This document shows positions 35,515-44,959 of a stretch of DNA of 64,000 nucleotides, piece by piece. How positions within the stretch are numbered: the first letter of the stretch is position 1; every line of letters starts with the position of its first letter. Origin of the DNA: an uncultured Lachnospiraceae bacterium (GTDB taxonomy: Bacteria; Bacillota; Clostridia; Lachnospirales; Lachnospiraceae); NCBI GenBank assembly GCA_934330725.1, contig CAKRGM010000007.1:1-64000 (forward strand), in the 5' to 3' direction. The notes beneath the pieces are model-generated. The model was not told the DNA's origin and ran no database searches. It saw only the letters and a program-made list of their open reading frames with translations. The position numbers and the translations under genes were made by a program.

Positions 35515-37116
35515 CTATAATAACAGACTTTTTATAGTTCCTCTTTCTTTTGCAAACTGACAATGTTCATGCTTGCTCTGTATAAAGAAGCATTGTTCTC
35601 CAAATACAAGCTTAACACCGACATTTACTGAATCATATACTTTTATTCTTGCATTACTGTCCTCGCTTAACTGTGACTTAAGTTCTGCATATTCCTTCTT
35701 GTACTCACCTATCTGTTTCTCAAGAATTATCAGATTTCTCATTGTTTTCTGCTGTAATTCGACTTTATCCTCAGGAAGTTTTCCATTAGCTTCTCTTAAC
35801 TTTCTTAAAGCTGTTGCAATCTGGTCAAGCTGCATTTTATTACTTCCCATTCTTAAAAGTTCTTTATTAAGCTCATCAATTCGGGATTTTGAAGCCGGAT
35901 CCATGCCAACTCCTACTGTTGTTACTGTTCCCATTTCATTTCCGATTACTTTTGCAGACACAAGCACCATGGAACGAACATCGCCACCAATTATAAGACC
36001 ATTCCTTCCCTGAACCTTTATATAGCCTTTTGCATTTACTTTACTATGCAGAATCGAATCAGTTTCGATATATCCTCCTGCCTGTACAAGCTGTGCACTT
36101 TCAATAAACTTACTGACAATATTCCCACCGGCCTTTATGCTGGCCTTAGTCATGCCCTGCACACCTCTGTTTAAAACAATATTTCCTCCGGCCTGCACAA
36201 CCGCACCTTCTACAATACCATTAATACTTATATCTCCTGTGGCTCTGACGGAAAATCCTGCCAATACATTCCCCTTAATACTGAGATTACCATCATATTC
36301 AATGTCTCCTGTGGAGTTATCAACATTTATAAGTTCCATTACATTGGATGCCACAATCTTTTCATTCTCAAGTATAACGTGCCCGTCCACCAGTGAGATA
36401 AGCTGTAACCCATCGTCCGAAACCTTAAGATTCCTGTTATATCTGAATACTGCTCTCTTAACTCTTGACGGATGTATCGCTTTTCCATGTACATCAACCC
36501 CGTCATTTCCCGGATCAGCCGGATGAAGTATTGCAACCACATCACCTTTTTTTATTCTATTTACATTTTCAAGTGAATGAAAATCAACAGTTCCATCATC
36601 TTTTACCTTCGGTGCCGGTTTTAGACTGGAATTAAATTTATATTCTATGTAACCATCTTTTCCTTCTTCAGGCATAACGGCACTTGCCACTTCATATTCA
36701 TATCCATACTTTTTATTGTCTATAAAATCCTTAATTACATTTTCATTTATTCCGGCATTTATACCCAGATTTTTCAAATCACCTGTAATCTCATTATATG
36801 TAAGTTCTGATGCGCCCTCAAATGGAGGATAAAACACAGCCCATACATGGCAATTGTCAGATGAAACCTTATATTGTCCAAATTCCCCTGTTGTATTAAC
36901 TTTTTCATCTGAAACCTTAACTTTTAATATATCTTTACTTTCTGCTATATCCTTCAGGATTGTTATATCCGATACCTGAATCTTCTTTTTATCTATATAA
37001 AATAAAATATCCTCCAGCCGGACTTTTTGTCCGTTATCAACTGGAGGATATACCGTAAGATATATTCCGTCCTGTTCTATAGAAAATTGAAAATACCCCT
37101 CTGTACTTTTTCTCAT
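35515..37116 (-). CDS. FapA / DUF342 family protein
   Basis: 533 residues. An N-terminal region (about 1-170) precedes a beta-helix core (about 175-370) with GNVLAGFSVRATGDISINGIVEG, VVQAGGNIVLNRGVQGM and repeated GGxIxxxxIxxA-type turns. A coiled coil (about 400-470) and a short C-terminal beta part follow. The family was formerly DUF342, now 'flagellar assembly protein A'. It is common next to flagellar and chemotaxis genes in Clostridia; in some bacteria it affects flagellar placement. It lies directly after sigD. Confidence 0.85.
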   Translation of the reverse strand: MRKSTEGYFQFSIEQDGIYLTVYPPVDNGQKVRLEDILFYIDKKKIQVSDITILKDIAESKDILKVKVSDEKVNTTGEFGQYKVSSDNCHVWAVFYPPFEGASELTYNEITGDLKNLGINAGINENVIKDFIDNKKYGYEYEVASAVMPEEGKDGYIEYKFNSSLKPAPKVKDDGTVDFHSLENVNRIKKGDVVAILHPADPGNDGVDVHGKAIHPSRVKRAVFRYNRNLKVSDDGLQLISLVDGHVILENEKIVASNVMELINVDNSTGDIEYDGNLSIKGNVLAGFSVRATGDISINGIVEGAVVQAGGNIVLNRGVQGMTKASIKAGGNIVSKFIESAQLVQAGGYIETDSILHSKVNAKGYIKVQGRNGLIIGGDVRSMVLVSAKVIGNEMGTVTTVGVGMDPASKSRIDELNKELLRMGSNKMQLDQIATALRKLREANGKLPEDKVELQQKTMRNLIILEKQIGEYKKEYAELKSQLSEDSNARIKVYDSVNVGVKLVFGEQCFFIQSKHEHCQFAKERGTIKSLLL

Positions 37117-37156
37117 ACCTGCCTCCGCATCATACTATTCGTATAGTATATTTTCG

Positions 37157-37912
37157 CTACATATTTACATAATCCCCGATGTTTTGTTTCATTTTATTTA
37201 AAGCCTTAGTATGAAGCTGTGAAACTCTTGACTCTGATACTTCAAGCACCATACTGATCTCTTTTAAAGATAATTCCTCATAATAATATAGTTCTATTAC
37301 AAGTCTTTCTTTTTCTGTAAGATTCTTAATCGCATCTGCAAGTTTTTTCTTGAGTTCATCCTTTTCAACAACTGCCTCCGGTTGTTCAAACCGCGCATTT
37401 GATTCGGGACTCATCTTAATTTCACTTCCGGAATCCGTATATTCATCCAAAGATATCACATTCGTAAGCTTTGCCTGGCCCTGCCATGAATTAAGTTCTT
37501 CCATCGATATTCCAAGTTCAGCTGCCAGTTCTTCATCTGAAGCAACATGTCCTGTTTTTTCCTCTATCTTTGCCATTGCTTCGTCAATTTTTCGTTGTTT
37601 TTGCCTTAATGACCTCGGTATCCAGTCCATCTTTCGTATCTGGTCAAGTATAGCACCTCTAATTCTCAGACTTGCATATGTTTCAAATTTGACATTTTTT
37701 CCATAATCAAACTTATCAATTGCGTCTATTAATCCAAATATTCCATATCCAACAAGATCATCATACTCAACGTTATATCCCAGATACATACTAAGCCGCC
37801 CGGCAACAAGCTTAACAAGCTGTGAATATTCTATAATAAGCTTCTCTCTGGTACAATCATCTTTAGTTTTAGCATAACTCTGCCACAGTCTGTTCTTTTC
37901 AGCTTCATCCAT
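37157..37912 (-). CDS. sigD: Flagellar RNA polymerase sigma factor (SigD/FliA/WhiG family)
   Basis: 251 residues with regions 2, 3 and 4 of a sigma-28 factor. Region 2 has EYDDLVGYGIFGLIDAIDKFDYGKNVKFETYASLRIRGAILDQIR in parts; region 3 WIPRSLRQKQRKIDEAM; region 4 LTEKERLVIELYYYEELSLKEIS with VSESRVSQLHTKAL. It directs late flagellar and chemotaxis transcription. Its anti-sigma factor FlgM is not in the window. It follows cheD and a small membrane protein, as in the Bacillus order cheC-cheD-sigD. Confidence 0.96.
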   Translation of the reverse strand: MDEAEKNRLWQSYAKTKDDCTREKLIIEYSQLVKLVAGRLSMYLGYNVEYDDLVGYGIFGLIDAIDKFDYGKNVKFETYASLRIRGAILDQIRKMDWIPRSLRQKQRKIDEAMAKIEEKTGHVASDEELAAELGISMEELNSWQGQAKLTNVISLDEYTDSGSEIKMSPESNARFEQPEAVVEKDELKKKLADAIKNLTEKERLVIELYYYEELSLKEISMVLEVSESRVSQLHTKALNKMKQNIGDYVNM

Positions 37913-37974
37913 ATTTAAGTTGCCCCCAGCATATTATTCTTTGTTAAATATATTGAACTTTACATATTTCTTTA

Positions 37975-38262
37975 CTATGTTTCCTTATTATCCACAGTAT
38001 CCTGCTCCTGTAAATCAGATTCCGTTCCCTGATTATCCGTTTCTTCATTTTGTGCGTCTTCTTTTTCATCCTTTTCGTCTTTTCCAACAGTCAGATTTAA
38101 AACAACGCTGATTAACATTCCCGCAACAAAAAAGCCAGCCATTACTGCCACTAATATCCATAAAAAATCCTTTAATGAATATTTCATTACAATCATTATA
38201 ACACTCACAATAAACCCTGCCAGTAATGTAATTATCGCAGGTAAATTCCTGAATTTTTTCAT
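37975..38262 (-). CDS. Small two-span membrane protein between cheD and sigD
   Basis: 95 residues. Two hydrophobic segments at about 8-27 and 33-57 are followed by a very acidic cytoplasmic-type tail (KDEKDEKEDAQNEETDNQ). No known domain. Its place between cheD and sigD, 23 bases after cheD, suggests co-expression with the chemotaxis genes. Function unknown. Confidence 0.7.
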   Translation of the reverse strand: MKKFRNLPAIITLLAGFIVSVIMIVMKYSLKDFLWILVAVMAGFFVAGMLISVVLNLTVGKDEKDEKEDAQNEETDNQGTESDLQEQDTVDNKET

Positions 38263-38285
38263 ATTTCCTCCAGCCGCATAACTGC

Positions 38286-38771
38286 TTAAATCGTCTTTGG
38301 TTCTTTCCCTACGGCTTTTATTAAATATTCGCCTGTTTCTGAATAAAATTCTACTGTACGTCCATAATTGAGGCCACAGTCTTCAGATAATAATTTAATA
38401 TTACACATTTTAAGTTTATTTTTTACAGCCTGTTCATTTCTTTCTCCAACCCGAACCAGTGCCCTTGAATATGTAGCTGCAAACATCTGGGCACCACCTG
38501 CTATTTTTGCAACAAGCCTGTTTCTGTTCGCTCCTATAGCTTCCATCTGCTTTATCAGTTCATCAATCCCTGTATCAGCAAACTTGGCTGAATTTGAGTT
38601 ATTCCTTATCTGAGTACTGTCTGGAAGCATACAATGCAATAATCCACTGACCTTTGTAACTGGATCATATAACGCTACCCCTATGCATGATCCAAGTCCA
38701 AGTGTTGTTAACGCATCCGGGCTCTTGCACACTTTAAGATCAGCCATTCCAACCTTGATCATTTTGCTCAT
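38286..38771 (-). CDS. cheD: Chemoreceptor glutamine deamidase CheD
   Basis: 161 residues. The catalytic Cys29 is in LGLGSCIGVALYD and His46 in LLHCMLPDS; the KIAGGAQMF motif lies in the second half. It deamidates glutamines on chemoreceptors and binds CheC, raising its phosphatase activity. It lies next to cheC, as expected, but after a 96-bp spacer that contains a hairpin. No typical ribosome site precedes its ATG. Confidence 0.95.
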   Translation of the reverse strand: MSKMIKVGMADLKVCKSPDALTTLGLGSCIGVALYDPVTKVSGLLHCMLPDSTQIRNNSNSAKFADTGIDELIKQMEAIGANRNRLVAKIAGGAQMFAATYSRALVRVGERNEQAVKNKLKMCNIKLLSEDCGLNYGRTVEFYSETGEYLIKAVGKEPKTI

Positions 38772-38816
38772 AATTACATCATTCTTTCATATATTTTTGT
38801 TAAAATATTATGTGCT

Positions 38817-38852
38817 AATCAGCCAGTAGAACATTTTATTCTACTGACTGAT
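38817..38852 (-). other. Hairpin in the cheC-cheD spacer
   Basis: ATCAGCCAGTAGAA pairs with TTCTACTGACTGAT with one mismatch around a 6-7 nt loop. No U-tract follows on either strand, so a terminator is unlikely; a processing or stability element is possible. Confidence 0.5.
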
Positions 38853-38867
38853 CACACTGATATTTAA

Positions 38868-39494
38868 TTACATTCCTAAAGAACTTAGTATTTTATCATA
38901 TGATTCTAATTCCGGAATAAGCAGGAAATATCCATTCACAAAATCACATTCGCCAAATTGTGACTGAATAAGAAGCATTTTATCGCCATATTTTCCAAAT
39001 TCAGCTGCAGGAACACTAAGCATGGCTCCAATCATATCAATAGAAATCGTTGGTACCGTAGATATCATCTTCATATTTGTTAATGTTGCCAATGCCGTAA
39101 GATAAGACCCCGATACAATATTGCCAATTTCATTTAAAGCTGACATCTCAAAATCCGAAAAAGCATCTTTTGTGTCATTATCATTTATGTCCTGTTTCAT
39201 CATAAGTGTATTAACAAGATGATGAGCTGATGCCATATCAAATATAAACATCATCATTCCATCTATGTCTCCCTCTATGCCTAAAAGGATTCCAACAACC
39301 ATCTGATCTTCTGAGCCTATAAATGAAGAAATATCTTTAAAAGGTGTAAGTGCCACATTAGGAACTGACATATCCATCTTCATGTTTAACATTTTTGATA
39401 ATGCTGTAGTTGCATTTCCAGCTCCTATATTTCCAATCTCTTTAAGTATATCATATTGCATATCATTTAACCCATCAAGATTTATTTTTGACAT
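38868..39494 (-). CDS. cheC: CheY-P phosphatase CheC
   Basis: 208 residues from an ATG with GGTGAG just upstream; the 13-codon extension would overlap cheW. Two ExxN phosphatase motifs are intact: LKEIGNIGAGNATTAL near residue 14 and LNEIGNIVSGSYLTAL near 114. It removes phosphate from CheY-P in the adaptation system of Gram-positive bacteria and works with CheD. It follows cheW by 16 bases. Confidence 0.94.
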   Translation of the reverse strand: MSKINLDGLNDMQYDILKEIGNIGAGNATTALSKMLNMKMDMSVPNVALTPFKDISSFIGSEDQMVVGILLGIEGDIDGMMMFIFDMASAHHLVNTLMMKQDINDNDTKDAFSDFEMSALNEIGNIVSGSYLTALATLTNMKMISTVPTISIDMIGAMLSVPAAEFGKYGDKMLLIQSQFGECDFVNGYFLLIPELESYDKILSSLGM

Positions 39495-39510
39495 CTTCTC
39501 ACCACACTTT

Positions 39511-39978
39511 CTAGTTTTCTTCAATAAGGCCAACTATATCCAATAACGATATCAATTCACCTTTATTCTTGCCAATCCCATTTATATAGCCTGCTGTTGC
39601 ATCGTCCCCTGATGCATATGCTATTTTTTCTGTATCTTTTTCTTCAAGTGTTACTACTTCCTTAACCTGGTCTACTATTACACCGATAGTTGCATTTTCT
39701 ACTTTTACAATTATTATCCTTGTTTTATCCGTAAATGTATCATCCTCAAGACCAAGCTTTAACCTGATGCTCATTACAGGAATTATTTCGCCTCTGAGAT
39801 TTATAACGCCCTTATAATATTTCTGTGTCTTAGGCACTCTTGTGATTCTCTGGCTTCTTACAATATTATCTATGTATTGGATATTAATACCATATTGTTC
39901 ATTACCTATGCTTACTACAACATACTGAACAGCTGATGTACTATCCTGCTCACTTTCAATCTTTTTAACTTCATCCAT
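39511..39978 (-). CDS. cheW: Chemotaxis adaptor CheW
   Basis: 155 residues, one CheW/SH3-like domain. Typical segments: QYVVVSIGNEQYGINIQYIDNIV, the YYKGVINLRGEIIPVMSIRLKLGL receptor/kinase binding stretch, and VGVIVDQVKEV. It couples chemoreceptors to CheA. It follows cheA by 59 bases. Confidence 0.96.
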   Translation of the reverse strand: MDEVKKIESEQDSTSAVQYVVVSIGNEQYGINIQYIDNIVRSQRITRVPKTQKYYKGVINLRGEIIPVMSIRLKLGLEDDTFTDKTRIIIVKVENATIGVIVDQVKEVVTLEEKDTEKIAYASGDDATAGYINGIGKNKGELISLLDIVGLIEEN

Positions 39979-40037
39979 AACTATATACCTATGTCCTTTC
40001 TGCTACGATTAAATTATAAACCATCCCAAATCTTATA

Positions 40038-42128
40038 TTACACAAGTGTATTAGCATCAATTATAAGCGCCACTGAACCATCTCCAAGTATTGTAGCACC
40101 ACTGATCATCTTATTAATATTGATATATTTGCCAAGTGACTTGATAACTATTTCCATCTGTCCAATAAGACTGTCAACAACAAGACCTGCCTGTTTGTCA
40201 CCTTTACTTACAATAACTACAGTAATAGTATCCTGTTCTTGTGTTTCTCCGGGAACATCAAGTAAATTTCTAAGTCTTACAAGAGGTATAACACTTCCTC
40301 TCAGATTGATTACTTCCTTTGCATGTACATATTTAATCTCACTTACAGGAATATCTTCAATTGTCTGTATTGATCCAAGTGAAATTGCATACTTTTCATT
40401 TCCAAGCTTTACCATAAGTGCCTGTATAATAGCAAGAGTAAGCGGAAGTCTGATAATAAATGTACTTCCTTCGCCATACTTTGTCTTAACCTCTACGTCA
40501 CCGCCGAGAGCTTCAATCTTTGATTTTACTACATCAAGACCAACTCCTCGTCCAGATACATCTGTTACTTTTTCAGATGTTGAAAAGCTTGGTCTGAACA
40601 ATAAGTCAATTACCTCTTTATCACTCATTGCGTCAGCCTGATCCTGTGTAATGGTACCCTTTTCTATAGCTTTATTCTTTACCTTTTCAACATCAATACC
40701 ATTACCATCATCACGTACTTCAATTACGACATTATTACCATCCTGATATGCATCAAGGAATATAGAACCAACTTCACTCTTTCCTCTGCTCTTTCTTATT
40801 TCTGCACTTTCAAGACCATGGTCAGCCGAATTACGAAGTAAATGCATAAGTGGATCGCCAATTTCGTCAATAACTGTACGATCAAGTTCAGTATCTTCAC
40901 CTGACATTATAAGTTCCATTTTCTTATTAAGTTTCTTGCTTAAGTCTCTTATCATTCTTGGGAACTTATTAACAACACTCTCGATTGGCATCATTCGAAC
41001 CTTCATAACAGATTCATGCAGGTTAGTTGTAACTCTCTCAAGGTACTCAATCTGTTCATTAAAGCTCTGATTCAGGGAATTATTTTCCCCATCATCAGAT
41101 GTACTTGCAGAAACAAGACCATTCTTGGCAATAATAAGCTCACTTACAAGATTCATAAGTACATCAAGCTTTTCTATATCAACTCTTACAGAACGTCCGA
41201 CATGTTTTGCCGGCTTGCTGGCAGGAGCTTTCTTTACTTCTTTTTTGCCCTTATCCTGTACTGCTACAGAATTTTCTTTCTTTGTCTGCTGTGGATGTTC
41301 TTCTTCTGCATTTAACGAATCTGCAGATGTTTCTTCTTCCGGGAACGGGGTAAGTATTTCTTTACCCTCTGCTGCTTTTATTTCTGAAACATTAAGAATA
41401 ATCTTCTTAATATCATCAAAGCTCTCCTCTGTAATTACGACAATGCTAAATTCAAAATCAAATTTCTCATCTTCAATATCCTGCACTGAAGGCTCTGATT
41501 TTACAATTTCGCCATGTCCTTCAAGTCCTTTAAATACAAGGAATGCCCTTGCAGCTTTTAAAATACAATTCTCATCTATTATTACTTTATACTCACATAC
41601 ATGAAGTCCTTTTTTCAGTGCCTCATTAACCGCATTCTTCTCAAAATCAGTAAGTACCAGCTCTGTACTTTTTTCATCTGTTTCAGCAGCAGCCTGTGAT
41701 TTTGCATCCTTTTGCTGTGCTTCCTGTGCAGCCTTGGCTTCTCCTGCTGGTGTTATAAACGAATTAAGTGCTTTAATTATTGGCTCATTATCGTTTGTTC
41801 CTTCATCCTGTGTATCCTGAATATTTGTAACATACTGCTCCAACGCATCAAGGCACTGAAACAGAACATCAACCATATCTGAATTAACCTTAAGGTTTCC
41901 ATTACGTACTTCTGAGAATACATTTTCCATATCATGCGTAAGATTCTGCATTCTTTTATATCCCATTGTTCCTGCCATTCCCTTTAAGGAATGTGCTGCA
42001 CGAAAAATTTCATTAATTGTATCTGTATTCTCCGGTTCTTTTTCCAGAACCATTATCTGATCACTAAGACTCTGTAAATGTTCATTTGCCTCATCGATAA
42101 AAATCTCTAAATATTGACTTACATCCAT
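40038..42128 (-). CDS. cheA: Chemotaxis histidine kinase CheA
   Basis: 696 residues with all five domains. P1 (HPt) has the phospho-accepting His46 in IFRAAHSLKGMAGTMGY. P2 (CheY/CheB docking) lies at about 165-260, then a Lys/Ala-rich linker. P3 (dimerisation) starts near 305 with RSVRVDIEKLDVLMNLVSEL. P4 (ATPase) has LRNSADHGLE, DDGNGI and DVSGRGVGLDVVK. P5 (CheW-like) covers about 560-696. It phosphorylates CheY and CheB in response to receptors. One base separates its start from the cheB stop. Confidence 0.97.
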   Translation of the reverse strand: MDVSQYLEIFIDEANEHLQSLSDQIMVLEKEPENTDTINEIFRAAHSLKGMAGTMGYKRMQNLTHDMENVFSEVRNGNLKVNSDMVDVLFQCLDALEQYVTNIQDTQDEGTNDNEPIIKALNSFITPAGEAKAAQEAQQKDAKSQAAAETDEKSTELVLTDFEKNAVNEALKKGLHVCEYKVIIDENCILKAARAFLVFKGLEGHGEIVKSEPSVQDIEDEKFDFEFSIVVITEESFDDIKKIILNVSEIKAAEGKEILTPFPEEETSADSLNAEEEHPQQTKKENSVAVQDKGKKEVKKAPASKPAKHVGRSVRVDIEKLDVLMNLVSELIIAKNGLVSASTSDDGENNSLNQSFNEQIEYLERVTTNLHESVMKVRMMPIESVVNKFPRMIRDLSKKLNKKMELIMSGEDTELDRTVIDEIGDPLMHLLRNSADHGLESAEIRKSRGKSEVGSIFLDAYQDGNNVVIEVRDDGNGIDVEKVKNKAIEKGTITQDQADAMSDKEVIDLLFRPSFSTSEKVTDVSGRGVGLDVVKSKIEALGGDVEVKTKYGEGSTFIIRLPLTLAIIQALMVKLGNEKYAISLGSIQTIEDIPVSEIKYVHAKEVINLRGSVIPLVRLRNLLDVPGETQEQDTITVVIVSKGDKQAGLVVDSLIGQMEIVIKSLGKYININKMISGATILGDGSVALIIDANTLV

Positions 42129-42129
42129 A

Positions 42130-43317
42130 TTAATTTACCCCCACATTCTTTGTTATTGCAGCTGCAACCTGATTAAGCGGAACGACCTCATCAGTTAATC
42201 CTGCTTTGGCTATTGCTTTCGGCATTCCATAAACAACGCATGTATCCTCATCCTGTGCAATTACATGTATTTTCTTTTTCTTATCTGCCAGCTTTTTAAT
42301 CCCCTCTGTTCCATCAGCTCCCATTCCTGTTAAAACTACACATGTAATTTCATCATAAGCGCTGTCTGCCAGTGACTCGAATGTAATATTCGCACAAGGT
42401 CTTAACCCCTCGACTGGCGGATCATTATTCAACCTGATCACATGGTTTCGTCCTTCCCTGATAACCTTCATATGCTTTCCGCCAGGTGCAATATAGACGC
42501 ATCCTTTTTTAATCACATCTCCATCCTGTGCTTCCTTGACGCTTACTTTACTCATTTCATCAAGTCTCAACGCAAGCGATGCTGTAAATCCGGCCGGCAT
42601 ATGCTGTACAAGTACCATTCCGGCATCAATATCAGCCGGCAGAACAGGTATAACATGCTGTAACGACTTTGGTCCTCCGGTTGAACATGCCAATGCAATA
42701 AGCTTGGTTTCATGCTTCTTAATTCCCCTGTAAGACAAAGGATCAACTTCATATGCACTTTCATTATTCTTTATGGTTCTTGACCTTAAATTAAGCAGTG
42801 CATCTTTACTCTTCAGGGAATTGCTGCTTTTAACTGTTGTTTCTGACTTTTGTGATGTGCCTGGCACATCATTTTCATCGACACAGTTTTTAGTTCTTTC
42901 AATAGACTCTCTGGTGCTCGTGGCAACATCAAGCATTTTGCGGATCTGTTCTTTAAACTCCGCACTTTTTGTTTCCAGATAGTTCTCCGGTTTTGTAACA
43001 AAATCAAAAGCACCATACTCCAGTGCCTGAATCGTCTCTTTTGCTCCATCCTTTGCGACTGTACTTACTATGATTACAGTCTGTTCAATCTTGTTCTGCT
43101 GGAGCTTTTTAAGAAGTTCGATTCCATTCATCTTAGGCATATTAATGTCCAGGATGATAGCACTATACAAATTAGGATTTGAAACAATCCGTTCGAACCC
43201 TTCAAGTCCATCACGTGCTATTGCAACAACTTCATATTCATTACACTCATTAATTATATCAGATATAACTCTTCTCATGAGTGCAGAGTCATCAATGACA
43301 AGTATTTTCTTATGCAT
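42130..43317 (-). CDS. cheB: Chemoreceptor methylesterase / glutamine deamidase CheB
   Basis: 395 residues. The receiver domain has DDSALMRRV and phospho-acceptor Asp57 in AIILDINMPKMNG. A linker of about 80 residues (about 120-200) is longer than in enteric CheB. The esterase domain has ALACSTGGPKSLQ (Ser), VLVQHMPAGFTASLA (His) and VLTGMGADGTEG (Asp), the catalytic triad. It demethylates receptors for adaptation. The partner methyltransferase CheR is not in the window. Confidence 0.96.
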   Translation of the reverse strand: MHKKILVIDDSALMRRVISDIINECNEYEVVAIARDGLEGFERIVSNPNLYSAIILDINMPKMNGIELLKKLQQNKIEQTVIIVSTVAKDGAKETIQALEYGAFDFVTKPENYLETKSAEFKEQIRKMLDVATSTRESIERTKNCVDENDVPGTSQKSETTVKSSNSLKSKDALLNLRSRTIKNNESAYEVDPLSYRGIKKHETKLIALACSTGGPKSLQHVIPVLPADIDAGMVLVQHMPAGFTASLALRLDEMSKVSVKEAQDGDVIKKGCVYIAPGGKHMKVIREGRNHVIRLNNDPPVEGLRPCANITFESLADSAYDEITCVVLTGMGADGTEGIKKLADKKKKIHVIAQDEDTCVVYGMPKAIAKAGLTDEVVPLNQVAAAITKNVGVN

Positions 43318-43359
43318 AATTTCTAAGCCCCCCTATTACTTTTATAGCACTTTATTCAA

Positions 43360-44058
43360 TTATTTTGAACGTCTTCCGAGTCGCTGCTGAAGGAAAATGA
43401 ATTTAACAATATCCTCGCGCTCCTCATTTGACATATTCATAAACTGAATTCTGACTTCATAATCTGATGGTTTTTTCTCTGCAGGATAAATATCAATTAT
43501 CTTACCGATTACTTCATATGTTTTATCAACCTTATATTCAGCTGTTGAAAAATGTATATATACGTATTCATCTTTATCATATTTAATCTTTGAAATAAAT
43601 CTAAGTCCACCGCCACTTATATCCGTAATAATAACATGCTGTGTCTTACCCTTAGATGGTACATTACCCTCATATGGCTTGGAATAATTAACCACATCCA
43701 TTACATCCATAAGATAACACTCAGCATCCAGCAGACAGTCTAATCTGTAAAATTCGCGTCTCTGAAATTTTTCTAATGGTGTAGTTATAATAATGCTCAT
43801 AAGGTACATGTTTTCTTCTTTCCATCTTTCCTTTACAATGCACTCACCTCTGTATACGGCATTTTCAGCATAAAAACATGCATTAAATTTTGTTCCGGAT
43901 TCCAACGGAATTATATGTCCACCTTTTATCGGCACAGCAGCAATCAGTTCATCATCCCTGATATCTGTTATCTGGCTCACCATTATATCTTCTTCTCTTT
44001 CGTCATTCTCCAATGACAGTTCAAATCTTGTACCAGCTTCTAATATTCTACCTGTCAT
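43360..44058 (-). CDS. YcgR-like PilZ flagellar brake protein
   Basis: 232 residues. The N-terminal YcgR domain (1-95) is followed by a PilZ domain with both cyclic di-GMP motifs intact: RxxxR at 101-105 (REFYR) and DxSxxG at 146-151 (DISGGG). YcgR-type proteins bind the motor or stator when c-di-GMP is high and slow the flagellum. Its position between flhG and cheB in the flagellar block supports the same role. The start is seven bases downstream of the flhG stop. Confidence 0.9.
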   Translation of the reverse strand: MTGRILEAGTRFELSLENDEREEDIMVSQITDIRDDELIAAVPIKGGHIIPLESGTKFNACFYAENAVYRGECIVKERWKEENMYLMSIIITTPLEKFQRREFYRLDCLLDAECYLMDVMDVVNYSKPYEGNVPSKGKTQHVIITDISGGGLRFISKIKYDKDEYVYIHFSTAEYKVDKTYEVIGKIIDIYPAEKKPSDYEVRIQFMNMSNEEREDIVKFIFLQQRLGRRSK

Positions 44059-44064
44059 AATTCA

Positions 44065-44958
44065 TCACTCCATTTTTCTTTTCTTTGTAAATATTGTCTT
44101 AAAATATTCCTTTATTCCTCTATGCTGTACATTATTGTTATCGTCATTTTTATTAATACATAATAGCCCTACAGCCTTTTTGTATGCCAAAGCTGCATCT
44201 GACTGCGGATACATAAGTGAAACCGGAGTCTGCTTCATTATTGCCTTTCCCACATTTTTATCATTTGGAACAGCACCTATATATCCAAGATCTATATCAA
44301 GGAACTTTTTCACAACTGAATCAAGTTTCTCGTAAAGACTGTTTCCTTCTTTTTCATTATTTACTTTATTTGCAAGAAGCTTAACCGAGCATCTGTTCTT
44401 ATCAAAATCTTCTGATACATTCAAAGCTTTCAGCAATGCATATGAATCTGTTATTGAGGCAGGTTCCGGTGTAGTCACAAGTATTATCTCAGGACTTGCA
44501 AGAAGAAATTCCATTACACTTGATGCCATACCTGCACCTGTATCAATTATTATTATATCTGCCATTTCCTCAAGCTCAGACATTTTATTGACAAGCCGCT
44601 TTATCTGAAGCTTATCAAGTTCTCCCATTTTTACAATTCCGGAGCCTCCTGAAATAAACCCGACTCCGTCAGGTCCCTCGCTGATGATATCCCTTATGCT
44701 TTTATCGCTAAACAACAAATCTCCTAATGTAAACTTTGGAATAACACCAAACATTACTTCAACATTAGCCATTCCAAAATCCGTATCCAGTATAATAACT
44801 TTTTCCCCGAGTTTTTTAAACTGCAGTGCTATATTTACAGAAGTACATGATTTCCCAACACCGCCTTTACCACTGGTAACAGCTATAATACGTGAATTTC
44901 TTACAATATTATAATTTTTCTTTTTTATAATATTTCTCAAATCCTCTGCCTGATCCAT
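44065..44958 (-). CDS. flhG: MinD-like ATPase FlhG (flagellar number regulator)
   Basis: About 297 residues. The N-terminal DQAEDLR matches the DQAxxLR motif by which FlhG activates FlhF. The deviant Walker A GKGGVGKS, the DTDFGMANV switch and the IIIIDTGAGMASSVMEF region follow. A GTG three codons upstream lies very close to the GGAGG ribosome site and overlaps flhF more; the ATG has long spacing, so the start is uncertain. It limits flagellar number and assists C-ring assembly through FliM/FliY in Bacillus-type cells. Confidence 0.94.
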   Translation of the reverse strand: MDQAEDLRNIIKKKNYNIVRNSRIIAVTSGKGGVGKSCTSVNIALQFKKLGEKVIILDTDFGMANVEVMFGVIPKFTLGDLLFSDKSIRDIISEGPDGVGFISGGSGIVKMGELDKLQIKRLVNKMSELEEMADIIIIDTGAGMASSVMEFLLASPEIILVTTPEPASITDSYALLKALNVSEDFDKNRCSVKLLANKVNNEKEGNSLYEKLDSVVKKFLDIDLGYIGAVPNDKNVGKAIMKQTPVSLMYPQSDAALAYKKAVGLLCINKNDDNNNVQHRGIKEYFKTIFTKKRKME

Positions 44959-44959
44959 A

